DNA of 9,457 nt from an uncultured Eubacteriales bacterium (GTDB taxonomy: Bacteria > Bacillota > Clostridia > Oscillospirales > Oscillospiraceae): NCBI GenBank assembly GCA_934597725.1, contig CAKTSK010000046.1, positions 1 through 9,457 of the forward strand, in the 5' to 3' direction. Position 1 is the stretch's first letter. Every line of letters starts with the position of its first letter. Below the pieces are notes generated by a model. That model saw only the letters and a list, made by a program, of their open reading frames with translations. It was not told the origin of the DNA and made no database searches. A program made the position numbers and the translations under genes. This document shows, in pieces, positions 1 to 7,404 of the stretch.

Positions 1-79
1 CACGGGCAGTGGCCCCCCGGAGGCGGCGCCTCCCACCGTCGTTGCCTACGGCAGGCAAATCCCCGCCGTCAGCGACGGC
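1..79. other. Hairpin-rich non-coding stretch downstream of the aminotransferase gene
   Basis: Four short perfect inverted repeats are packed into 79 bases: GGGC/GCCC at 4-15, GGAGGC/GCCTCC at 19-33, GCCT/AGGC at 45-57 and GCCGTC/GACGGC at 65-79. The last directly abuts the stop codon of the aminotransferase gene. None is followed by a clear T-tract on either strand, so a classic intrinsic terminator cannot be called. The first hairpin on the minus-strand transcript (65-79) is the best candidate for a weak 3' end. The dense succession of palindromes also resembles a REP-like intergenic repeat. Confidence 0.4.
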
Positions 80-1273
80 TCACAGCCCATACTCCCGGGC
101 CAGCGCCCGGAACTTGGGCAGCGCCCGCTGGATCTGCTCCGTGGGCACACAATAAGAGATCCGCACATGTCCCGGGCAGCCAAAGCTGTCCCCCGGCACC
201 AGCACCAGGTCATACTTCCGCGCCCGCTGGCAGAAGGCCCGGGCATCCGGCTCCGGCGTCCGGGGGAAGAGGTAGAAGGCCCCCTCCGGCTGGGCACAGG
301 TGTAGCCCATCTCCCGCAGGGCGTCCAGCAGCAGGTCCCGGTTGCGGCGGTACACCGCCATGTCCGCCGTCTGGCCGGCGCAGGCCGCCGCCACCAGCTG
401 GAACAGGCTGGGCGCGCACACATACCCCAGCGCCCGGCCGGCCCCGCACACCGCCGCGTAGACCAGCTCCGCCTCCTCCGCCTGGGGCGGCACCAGCACA
501 TAGCCGATCCGCTGGCCGGGCAGGGAGAGGGATTTACTATAGGAATAACACACCAGGGTGTTGGCATAATAGCTGGGGACCCACGGCAGCGGTTCCTGCT
601 GATAGACGATCTCCCGATAAGGCTCGTCCGAGATCAGCCAGATGGGATGCCCATAGGCCGCCGACTTCTCCGTGAGCAGCTGGGCCAGCCGCCGGATGGT
701 CTGCTCGGAGTAGACCACCCCCGTGGGGTTGTTGGGGCTGTTGAGGATGACCCCCTTCACCCGGGGCGACAGCGCAGCGGCAAAGGCGGCAAAGTCGATC
801 TGAAAATCCTCCGGGTCCGCCGGGACCGCCGTGAGGGTCCCGCCGGCGCTCTCCACAAAGACCTGATATTCCGGGAAGTAGGGCGCGATGGTCAGAAACT
901 CATCCCCCGGACAGCCCAGGGCCGACAGCACGCAGCACAGCCCCCCTGCCGCTCCGGCGGTGAGATACAGGTCCGCCGGGCCATAGGCCGTGCCATAGCG
1001 GCGGTTGAGGTCCTCCGCCAGCGTCCGCCGGACCTCCCCGTCCCCCTGGGCCGGGGTGTAGCCGTGGAGCTGCACCGGGTCCACGGTGTCCACCAGCCGG
1101 TGGACCGTCTCCGCCACCGTCTCCGGCGCGGGCACGCTGGGGTTGCCGATGGAAAAATCGTCCACCTTGTCCGCCCCCACTTCTGCCGCCCGGGCCTGGG
1201 CAAAGGCAAAGGCCTCCCGGATCTCCGACCGGGCCGTGCCCAGCTCGACCATCCGCTGTGATAACTGAATCAT
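80..1273 (-). CDS. Pyridoxal phosphate-dependent class I aminotransferase
   Basis: A 397-residue cytosolic fold-type I PLP enzyme that transfers an amino group between an amino acid and a 2-oxo acid. Family hallmarks are present and in order: NNPTG at about 182-186, the Asp that pairs with the PLP pyridine nitrogen at D216 followed by Tyr219 (SDEPY), the Schiff-base lysine K247 in SYSKSLSLPGQRIG, and a late arginine (R371, HVRIS) suited to bind the substrate carboxylate. The length is normal for the aspartate/aromatic aminotransferase superfamily. The ATG at 1271-1273 is chosen because AGGAAGGA lies five bases upstream; an in-frame ATG 15 codons earlier has no comparable site. The gene is alone on its strand here, with its own promoter, divergent from hsp20. 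The substrate cannot be deduced from sequence; aspartate, alanine or aromatic amino acids are all possible. Confidence 0.93.
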   Translation of the reverse strand: MIQLSQRMVELGTARSEIREAFAFAQARAAEVGADKVDDFSIGNPSVPAPETVAETVHRLVDTVDPVQLHGYTPAQGDGEVRRTLAEDLNRRYGTAYGPADLYLTAGAAGGLCCVLSALGCPGDEFLTIAPYFPEYQVFVESAGGTLTAVPADPEDFQIDFAAFAAALSPRVKGVILNSPNNPTGVVYSEQTIRRLAQLLTEKSAAYGHPIWLISDEPYREIVYQQEPLPWVPSYYANTLVCYSYSKSLSLPGQRIGYVLVPPQAEEAELVYAAVCGAGRALGYVCAPSLFQLVAAACAGQTADMAVYRRNRDLLLDALREMGYTCAQPEGAFYLFPRTPEPDARAFCQRARKYDLVLVPGDSFGCPGHVRISYCVPTEQIQRALPKFRALAREYGL

Positions 1274-1356
1274 TGTGATCCTTCCTTCCTGCTTGGGAAT
1301 CTCCGGCGGCGCGTCCACGCCGTCCGCTGTCCGCCGGTCCTCCCGGCAGCGGCACC

Positions 1357-1365
1357 ATTATACCA
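1357..1365 (-). promoter_or_regulatory. Extended -10 promoter of the aminotransferase gene
   Basis: Read on the minus strand the bases give TGGTATAAT, a perfect TATAAT preceded by the extended -10 TGn motif. No good -35 box is seen 16-18 bases upstream (only TTCCCC), which is common when an extended -10 is present. Transcription would start near 1350, giving a leader of roughly 75 nt. The match stands out in an otherwise very GC-rich stretch. Confidence 0.7.
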
Positions 1366-1420
1366 CAGCCGCCCCCGCCAGGGGAATCCCCTCCTGCCGC
1401 CGCGCCCTCCCCAGTTCGTT

Positions 1421-1447
1421 TTAGCACTCTCACACCAAGACTGCTAA
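1421..1447 (+). promoter_or_regulatory. CIRCE operator (HrcA binding site)
   Basis: The sequence is TTAGCACTC, nine bases, then GACTGCTAA. The CIRCE consensus is TTAGCACTC-N9-GAGTGCTAA, so 17 of 18 arm positions match and the spacer is exactly nine. CIRCE is the target of the heat-shock repressor HrcA, classically found at the dnaK and groE operons. Here it lies 195 bases before the hsp20 start codon and just upstream of its proposed promoter. This places hsp20, and probably clpB, in the HrcA regulon. It is 56 bases upstream of the aminotransferase -10 and is less likely to control that gene. No dnaK, groE or hrcA gene is in the window. Confidence 0.9.
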
Positions 1448-1460
1448 CGTTTACAAATTC

Positions 1461-1490
1461 GTCACAAAAAGCACGAAATTTATTCATAAT
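1461..1490 (+). promoter_or_regulatory. Putative sigma-A promoter of hsp20
   Basis: GTCACA (1461-1466) and CATAAT (1485-1490) are separated by 18 bases. The -10 has one mismatch to consensus and the -35 is poor. A better -35-like hexamer, TTTACA at 1450-1455, abuts the CIRCE but has no matching -10 at normal spacing. The leader would be about 145 nt. The placement fits a promoter repressed by HrcA bound just upstream of or at the -35, but the exact boxes are uncertain. Confidence 0.45.
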
Positions 1491-1622
1491 ATCGCAGTAG
1501 GATAACCACCGTAGACAGGAGGTTCCCGGGAAGACCTGGGGAAACGCCAAGCACTCCCGTCTCAAGACTGCAAGTTTTGTACACCCGTTGGTCCCGGCCC
1601 GCCGGCGGCCAACCTGAATAGA

Positions 1623-1636
1623 TTTTCATGAAGGAG
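1623..1636 (+). promoter_or_regulatory. hsp20 ribosome binding site with fourU-like occlusion
   Basis: AAGGAG at 1631-1636 lies six bases before ATG 1643 and nine before ATG 1646, and decides the start against an in-frame ATG at 1628 that precedes the Shine-Dalgarno. Immediately upstream, four T residues (1623-1626) can pair through a CATG loop with AAGG (1631-1634) as two U-A and two U-G pairs. This arrangement resembles fourU RNA thermometers, known at small heat-shock genes such as Salmonella agsA. The stem is very short, so thermometer function is only a suggestion. Confidence 0.45.
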
Positions 1637-1642
1637 CGTTTT

Positions 1643-2074
1643 ATGATGTTCGGTATGATCCCCTTTGACCGCCGCGACGACAACCTGTTCGACGTGTTCG
1701 ACAACTTTGAGAAGAAGTTCTTTGGCAACACCAACGCCAACCTGCCCGCCTTCCGCACGGACATCCGTGACCTGGGCGACAAGTTCCTGCTGGAGGCCGA
1801 GCTGCCCGGCTTCACCAAGGAGGAGATCTCCCTGGAGCTGAAGGAAGGCATCCTCACCATCAAGGCCGCCCACAAGGAGACCCAGGAGCAGCAGGCTGAC
1901 AAGAGCACCTATATCCGCCGGGAGCGCCGGTACGGGGCCTTCTCCCGCACCTTTGATGTCAGCGGCATCGACGAGAGCGGCATCACCGCCGCCTACAACA
2001 ACGGCATCCTGGAGCTGACCCTGCCCAAGCAGGCGCCGGTGGTCCCCCAGGCCCGGCAGATCGCCATTGGCTGA
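1643..2074 (+). CDS. hsp20: Small heat shock protein, Hsp20/alpha-crystallin family
   Basis: A 143-residue ATP-independent holdase chaperone that binds unfolding proteins in the cytosol and keeps them refoldable. It has a short N-terminal arm rich in Phe and Asp (1-35), an alpha-crystallin domain at about 37-129 with the typical LPGF turn (54-57) and the conserved AAYNNGILELTLPK end of the domain (116-129), and a C-terminal IxI anchor, I140-A-I142, which in this family docks on a neighbouring dimer to build oligomers. The size is usual for bacterial members. It is the first gene of a heat-shock unit with clpB 180 bases downstream, behind a CIRCE operator. The product of Hsp20 action, loose aggregates, is the natural substrate of ClpB/DnaK. 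An alternative start at 1646 would remove only one Met. Confidence 0.95.
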   Translation: MMFGMIPFDRRDDNLFDVFDNFEKKFFGNTNANLPAFRTDIRDLGDKFLLEAELPGFTKEEISLELKEGILTIKAAHKETQEQQADKSTYIRRERRYGAFSRTFDVSGIDESGITAAYNNGILELTLPKQAPVVPQARQIAIG

Positions 2075-2087
2075 TCCCATCCACCTC

Positions 2088-2109
2088 CACAGAGGGGATG
2101 CCCTCTGTG
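2088..2109 (+). terminator. Hairpin after hsp20, possible partial terminator
   Basis: CACAGAGGG and CCCTCTGTG form a perfect 9-bp stem closed by GATG, 14 bases after the hsp20 stop. The following bases are pyrimidine-rich with a delayed TTTTGTTTG at 2131 rather than an immediate U-run, so termination is probably incomplete. This would let hsp20 be transcribed in excess over clpB. A TTGACT hexamer at 2110-2115 could be the -35 of a separate clpB promoter, but no good -10 follows. Confidence 0.5.
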
Positions 2110-2152
2110 TTGACTCTCTCTCTCCTCCTCTTTTGTTTGTACCCCCAAGGCA

Positions 2153-2182
2153 GGGCGCCGGTGATTCTGTTTGCCGGCGCCC
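2153..2182 (+). other. GC-rich hairpin in the clpB leader
   Basis: GGGCGCCGG (2153-2161) and CCGGCGCCC (2174-2182) form a perfect 9-bp stem around a 12-base loop, followed only by TTT. It lies in the 180-base gap between hsp20 and clpB, 73 bases before the clpB start. It may stabilise or process the clpB message or act as a weak attenuator. No known riboswitch signature is seen. Confidence 0.4.
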
Positions 2183-2254
2183 TTTGCCGCAGGAGGGAGA
2201 CTGCCCTCTCCCTGTCCCCACCGTACTTCCCACCCTCTGAAAGGAGTGACCGAT

Positions 2255-4849
<2,595 letters not shown>

Positions 4850-4853
4850 TCCC

Positions 4854-4892
4854 CGGCCCGACGGAGGCACCCCCTCCGCCGGGCCGTTTTTT
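4854..4892 (+). terminator. Intrinsic terminator of the hsp20-clpB unit
   Basis: CGGCCCG (4854-4860) pairs with CGGGCCG (4880-4886) and, after one A/C mismatch, CGGAGG (4862-4867) pairs with CCTCCG (4873-4878). The stem is followed directly by six T residues (4887-4892). It starts four bases after the clpB stop codon and is a textbook rho-independent terminator. Confidence 0.93.
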
Positions 4893-4907
4893 GCGCCCCG
4901 AACCAGC

Positions 4908-4954
4908 AAGACAAACACAGCGCTTCGGCCCTCTCCCGGGAGCCGAAGCGCTGT
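4908..4954 (-). terminator. Terminator of the GNAT gene, convergent with that of clpB
   Basis: ACAGCGCTTCGGC (4917-4929) and GCCGAAGCGCTGT (4942-4954) form a perfect 13-bp stem, and the 12-base loop contains the palindrome TCCCGGGA. On the minus strand the stem is followed by GTTTGTCTT, a moderate U-tract, eight bases after the GNAT stop. Read in the plus direction it is followed by CTGTTGTTTC, so it may also back up the clpB terminator. Confidence 0.8.
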
Positions 4955-4962
4955 CTGTTGTT

Positions 4963-5466
4963 TCAAGGGGTGTTCCGTTTCTCATAGGCCAGCCGGTGGT
5001 CCTGGTCCTGGGGCACATGGATGATGCCCCGGTAGACAAAGCCCAGCCGGTCCAGCGTTTGCTGCACCACCCAGTTGTCCGGGTGGGTGTCCACCCGCAG
5101 GTGGCCGCACTGCCGCCAGGCCCAGTCCAGGCAGAAGGCCCCGATGCCCGGCACCGAGCCGTCGCCGGCCAGCCGGTGGACCACGCCGTAGGGGCTGTCC
5201 TCTCCCCAGCTGCCTGCCTCGATCACCCGATAGGTGGGTTCCACCTCGGGGCCTGCCTCGAAAAAGAAGGTCCCCACCACCCGTGTCCCGTCCAGGCAGA
5301 CATAGCTGTGGCCGTCGGCCATGTCCTGGCGGAGGAGGTCCGCCGGGGGCCATTGGTTGTGGCCCCACTGGTTGGGGTTGCCCCGGCTGGCCATGAAGGC
5401 CCGGGCCTGCCGGTACAGCGCCGCCAGCCGGGGCAGGTCCTCGTTTCTGGTTGCTCGAATCTCCAT
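4963..5466 (-). CDS. GNAT family N-acetyltransferase
   Basis: A 167-residue single-domain acyl-CoA transferase. The N-terminal IRATRNEDLPRLAALYRQAR (3-22) is the usual beta1-alpha1 entry of the GNAT fold, VVGTFFFE (63-70) fits a central strand, YGVVHRLA (93-100) the beta4 strand, and the run GIGAFCLDWAWRQC (107-120) followed by LRVDTHPDN (123-131) and LDRLGFVYRG (138-147) the cofactor-binding and C-terminal parts. The canonical (Q/R)xxGx(G/A) pyrophosphate loop is replaced by SVPGIGA, a variant I associate with an uncharacterised clostridial subgroup. The start at 5464-5466 is set by AAAGGAG seven bases upstream. It follows the dehydrogenase gene on the same strand but only after that gene's terminator, and no separate promoter is visible, so it probably depends on read-through. 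The substrate is unknown; a small molecule or protein amine are both possible. Confidence 0.88.
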   Translation of the reverse strand: MEIRATRNEDLPRLAALYRQARAFMASRGNPNQWGHNQWPPADLLRQDMADGHSYVCLDGTRVVGTFFFEAGPEVEPTYRVIEAGSWGEDSPYGVVHRLAGDGSVPGIGAFCLDWAWRQCGHLRVDTHPDNWVVQQTLDRLGFVYRGIIHVPQDQDHRLAYEKRNTP

Positions 5467-5495
5467 CTTCGCGCTCCTTTCTCTCCGTCCCTTGC

Positions 5496-5527
5496 AAAAA
5501 AACGCCCCCCGCCCGGGGGCGGGGGGC
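5496..5527 (-). terminator. Intrinsic terminator of the dehydrogenase gene (repeat copy 1)
   Basis: GCCCCCCGCCC (5504-5514) and GGGCGGGGGGC (5517-5527) are perfectly complementary over 11 bp with a two-base gap (in practice 10 bp with a CGGG loop). On the minus strand they are followed by C/G and then seven U (5496-5502). The element is 34 bases after the dehydrogenase stop. Its U-tract ends only 16 bases before the AAAGGAG of the GNAT gene. A 31-base block of it (the T6 tract, the spacer base and the stem) recurs exactly at 6468-6498. Confidence 0.93.
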
Positions 5528-5561
5528 AAGAGGGGCCGCCGGACGGCCCCGGGTCATCCTC

Positions 5562-6326
5562 TCAGGGACGGAGGTACTGTCCGCCGTCCACGTCCAGGTT
5601 GCGGCCGGTGATGAACTTCGCCTCGGGACTCATGAGGAACAGGCAGGTGCCGCCCACATGGGTCTCGCCGTCGGCAAAGGCCCGCATGGGGGTGCCGGCC
5701 ATGATGGCCTCGGCCTCCTCGGGGTGGATCTCCGCCCACTCCTTCAGGGCCGCAGAGGCCACAGAGGGGCAGATGGTGTTGGTGTTGATCCCGTACTGGC
5801 TCCACTCGGTGGCGGCCACACGGGTCAGGCCGCGGATGGCCTCCTTGCCGGCGGCATAGGAGGCAAAGCCGTTCAGCCCGGCAATGCCCGCGCCGGAGCC
5901 CATGTTGATGATCGTCCCCTTGCTCTCCTTCAGATAGGGGAAGCACGCCTTCATATAATAGAAGGTGGCGTACAGACCGGTTTGCAGCGCCAGGTCAAAG
6001 GTCTCCTTGGTCTGCTCCTCCAGGGGCACGCCGTGGACCTCTGCCTGGGCATTGTTGATGACGGCGTCGATGCGGCCATACGTTTCGGCCACCCAGGCCA
6101 CCACTTCCTTCACCTTGGCCTCGTTGCTGCCGTCGGCCACCCGATAGTGGATGTCCGCCTGACAGGACTGGCGGAGCGCTTCGCACAGGGCTTTCAGGGG
6201 TTCCTCGGTGCGGCCGGTGATCACCACCGACGCGCCGCTTTTGGCCACGGCGGTGGTCACGCCGGCGCCCATCCCCCGGCCGCCGCCGGTGATGATCACT
6301 ACTTTTCCACGATAATCATATGCCAT
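5562..6326 (-). CDS. Short-chain dehydrogenase/reductase (SDR), classical type
   Basis: A 254-residue NAD(P)-dependent oxidoreductase with a complete Rossmann fold. The cofactor loop TGGGRGMG spans 13-20, the NNAG-type motif is NNAQ (91-94), and the catalytic triad is S144, Y157 and K161 (YxxxK). The C-terminal NLDVDGGQYLRP (243-254) is the standard end of the classical family. Two deviations are seen: Gln replaces Gly in NNAG, and the helix alpha-E position normally occupied by the Asn of the catalytic tetrad appears to be Leu114 or Gln115 (ALQTGLY). The residue after strand beta-2 is GRT (38-40), so NADP use is conceivable but unproven. The ATG is supported by GAGGAG eight bases upstream and by a promoter at 6382-6410. 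Substrate is unknown; keto-acyl, sugar or steroid-like hydroxyl chemistry cannot be told apart from this sequence. Confidence 0.93.
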   Translation of the reverse strand: MAYDYRGKVVIITGGGRGMGAGVTTAVAKSGASVVITGRTEEPLKALCEALRQSCQADIHYRVADGSNEAKVKEVVAWVAETYGRIDAVINNAQAEVHGVPLEEQTKETFDLALQTGLYATFYYMKACFPYLKESKGTIINMGSGAGIAGLNGFASYAAGKEAIRGLTRVAATEWSQYGINTNTICPSVASAALKEWAEIHPEEAEAIMAGTPMRAFADGETHVGGTCLFLMSPEAKFITGRNLDVDGGQYLRP

Positions 6327-6381
6327 ATTGGGTTCTCCTCTCGCATGTTACTGGGTCTGATCGGACGTCATGAATGGTGTT

Positions 6382-6410
6382 AGTATACTACAAAGAGAGG
6401 CTTCCTGCAA
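6382..6410 (-). promoter_or_regulatory. Promoter of the dehydrogenase gene with palindromic -10 region
   Basis: On the minus strand a -10 box TATACT (6382-6387, one mismatch) lies 17 bases after TTGCAG (6405-6410, a weak -35). The -10 is embedded in the perfect palindrome TAGTATACTA (6381-6390). A dyad centred on the -10 box is a plausible repressor operator, although such short AT palindromes can arise by chance. The leader would be about 50 nt. Confidence 0.6.
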
Positions 6411-6467
6411 TCCTGCCTGCCAAAAAATTTTTCCCTGCAAAAGCACACAGAGCGCCCCACAGCGCAC

Positions 6468-6498
6468 AAAAAACGCCCCCCGCCCGGGGGCGGGGGGC
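6468..6498 (-). terminator. Intrinsic terminator of the HAD hydrolase gene (repeat copy 2)
   Basis: The perfect GC stem GCCCCCCGCCC (6475-6485) / GGGCGGGGGGC (6488-6498) is followed on the minus strand by one base and six U (6468-6473). It begins eight bases after the HAD stop codon. It is identical over 31 bases to the terminator of the dehydrogenase gene at 5496-5527. It separates the HAD gene from the independently promoted dehydrogenase gene. Confidence 0.93.
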
Positions 6499-6506
6499 GA
6501 CAGGGG

Positions 6507-7331
6507 TCAGCGTCCGTCGTATCGTTCGGCCAGGTGGTCGATCATCCGGGCCACGCAGCTCTCGTCGCAGGAGGGCAGCACGATGTCCGCCGCCGCCCGC
6601 ACCTCGTCGTAGCTGTTGGCCGGGGCGAAGGAGAGGGCGGAGACCGCCAACATGGGGATGTCGTTCAGGCCGTTGCCCACGCAGTAGATGTGCTGCCGCC
6701 GGACCCCCAGATAGTCCGCCACCCACAGCACCGACCGGCCCTTGTTGGCCCCCCGGGCGGTGACCTCCAGCAGGTAGGGGTTGGAGAAGGTCACGTCGTA
6801 CAGGGCCGGCCACTGGGCCAGGAAGTAGCGCTGGATCTGTTCCAGATAGGCCGGGTCCGTGTGCTGAAAGATGACCTTGATCCACGGCACGGGCATCTGC
6901 TCGATCTGCCGGGGGCGGCCGGTGAGGCGGCATCGCTCCAGGTGCCGCTGGGTGATGAGGTTGGCCCGGAAGGTGTAGACCTCGTCCTGGTGGTAGGCCT
7001 CAAAGCCCGCCTGGGGAAAGGCCGCGCAGACCTGGGCCAGGTGGAGGGGGGCCTCTTGGGGCAGGAATTTCAGCCATAAACTCTCCTGCCGGGCAAAGTC
7101 GTAGATGGACGCGCCGTTGGACAGGATCACCGGCGCGTTCACCGGCAGCCGTTCCCGCTCCATCTGGATGGCAAAGTTGATATAGGACCGGCCGGTGGAA
7201 ATACAGAACCGGCCGCCCTCCGCCACAAACCGCGCGATGGCCTGTCGGTTTTCCTGGGAAATGGCGCCGGTGCTGTCGTACAGGGTGTCGTCATAATCCG
7301 TGGCCAGCAAAACGCCGGAGAACATGCCCAC
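6507..7331 (-). CDS. HAD superfamily hydrolase, Cof/IIB type phosphatase
   Basis: A 274-residue Mg-dependent phosphohydrolase of the Cof-like class IIB, which usually dephosphorylates sugar phosphates or similar metabolites in the cytosol. Motif I is DYDDT (12-16; nucleophile D12, acid/base D14), motif II STGRS (45-49), motif III K197 in the ANKG loop, and motif IV GNGLND (219-224). The large stretch between motifs II and III is the C2B cap. In motif IV the first acidic residue of the usual GDxxND is Asn220, a variant I recall from clostridial relatives, with D224 retained. The start is GTG at 7331: the Shine-Dalgarno AGGAGG lies nine bases upstream, whereas the ATG two codons later would be 15 away. 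It is downstream of rluD but has its own strong promoter. Substrate unknown. Confidence 0.92.
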   Translation of the reverse strand: MGMFSGVLLATDYDDTLYDSTGAISQENRQAIARFVAEGGRFCISTGRSYINFAIQMERERLPVNAPVILSNGASIYDFARQESLWLKFLPQEAPLHLAQVCAAFPQAGFEAYHQDEVYTFRANLITQRHLERCRLTGRPRQIEQMPVPWIKVIFQHTDPAYLEQIQRYFLAQWPALYDVTFSNPYLLEVTARGANKGRSVLWVADYLGVRRQHIYCVGNGLNDIPMLAVSALSFAPANSYDEVRAAADIVLPSCDESCVARMIDHLAERYDGR

Positions 7332-7359
7332 GGGCCCTCACCTCCTCTCGCAGGGACGC

Positions 7360-7378
7360 AAATGAAATCGTTTCATTT
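7360..7378. promoter_or_regulatory. Operator-like inverted repeat at the HAD gene transcription start
   Basis: AAATGAAA (7360-7367) and TTTCATTT (7371-7378) are perfect 8-bp inverted repeats around TCG. The dyad lies immediately downstream of the -10 box, over the expected transcription start. The TGAAAnCG...TTTCA look recalls LacI/CcpA-family operators, but the centre is one base shorter than a cre site (TGWAANCGNTNWCA), so it does not fit CcpA exactly. It could alternatively form a 5'-end hairpin in the HAD message. Confidence 0.55.
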
Positions 7379-7404
7379 TATACTAAGCGGCTGCATCTTG
7401 TCAA
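7377..7404 (-). promoter_or_regulatory. Strong sigma-A promoter of the HAD gene, inside the 3' end of rluD
   Basis: On the minus strand a perfect TTGACA (7399-7404) is followed after 16 bases by TATAAA (7377-7382). The boxes fall within the last codons and stop of the preceding pseudouridine synthase gene. Transcription would begin near 7370 and give a leader of about 40 nt. This is the best canonical promoter in the window and lets the HAD gene be expressed independently of lspA-rluD. Confidence 0.8.

Noticed and set aside
167..1261. Open frame of 364 codons antisense to the aminotransferase
   Set aside because: Arg/Gly/Pro-rich shadow of a well-supported gene; no motifs and no convincing start signal.
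2171..2254. Longer ClpB with 28 extra N-terminal residues
   Set aside because: The extension lies in the hairpin leader and lacks a ribosome binding site, while ATG 2255 has a strong one and gives the usual ClpB N-terminus.
5445..5465. tRNA T-arm-like TCGAAT sequence
   Set aside because: It lies at the start of the GNAT gene, with no acceptor stem or other arms around it.
7360..7378. CcpA cre site at the HAD promoter
   Set aside because: The half-site TGAAATCG fits, but the repeat centre is one base too short and positions 12-13 of the cre consensus then mismatch, so a generic operator is reported instead.
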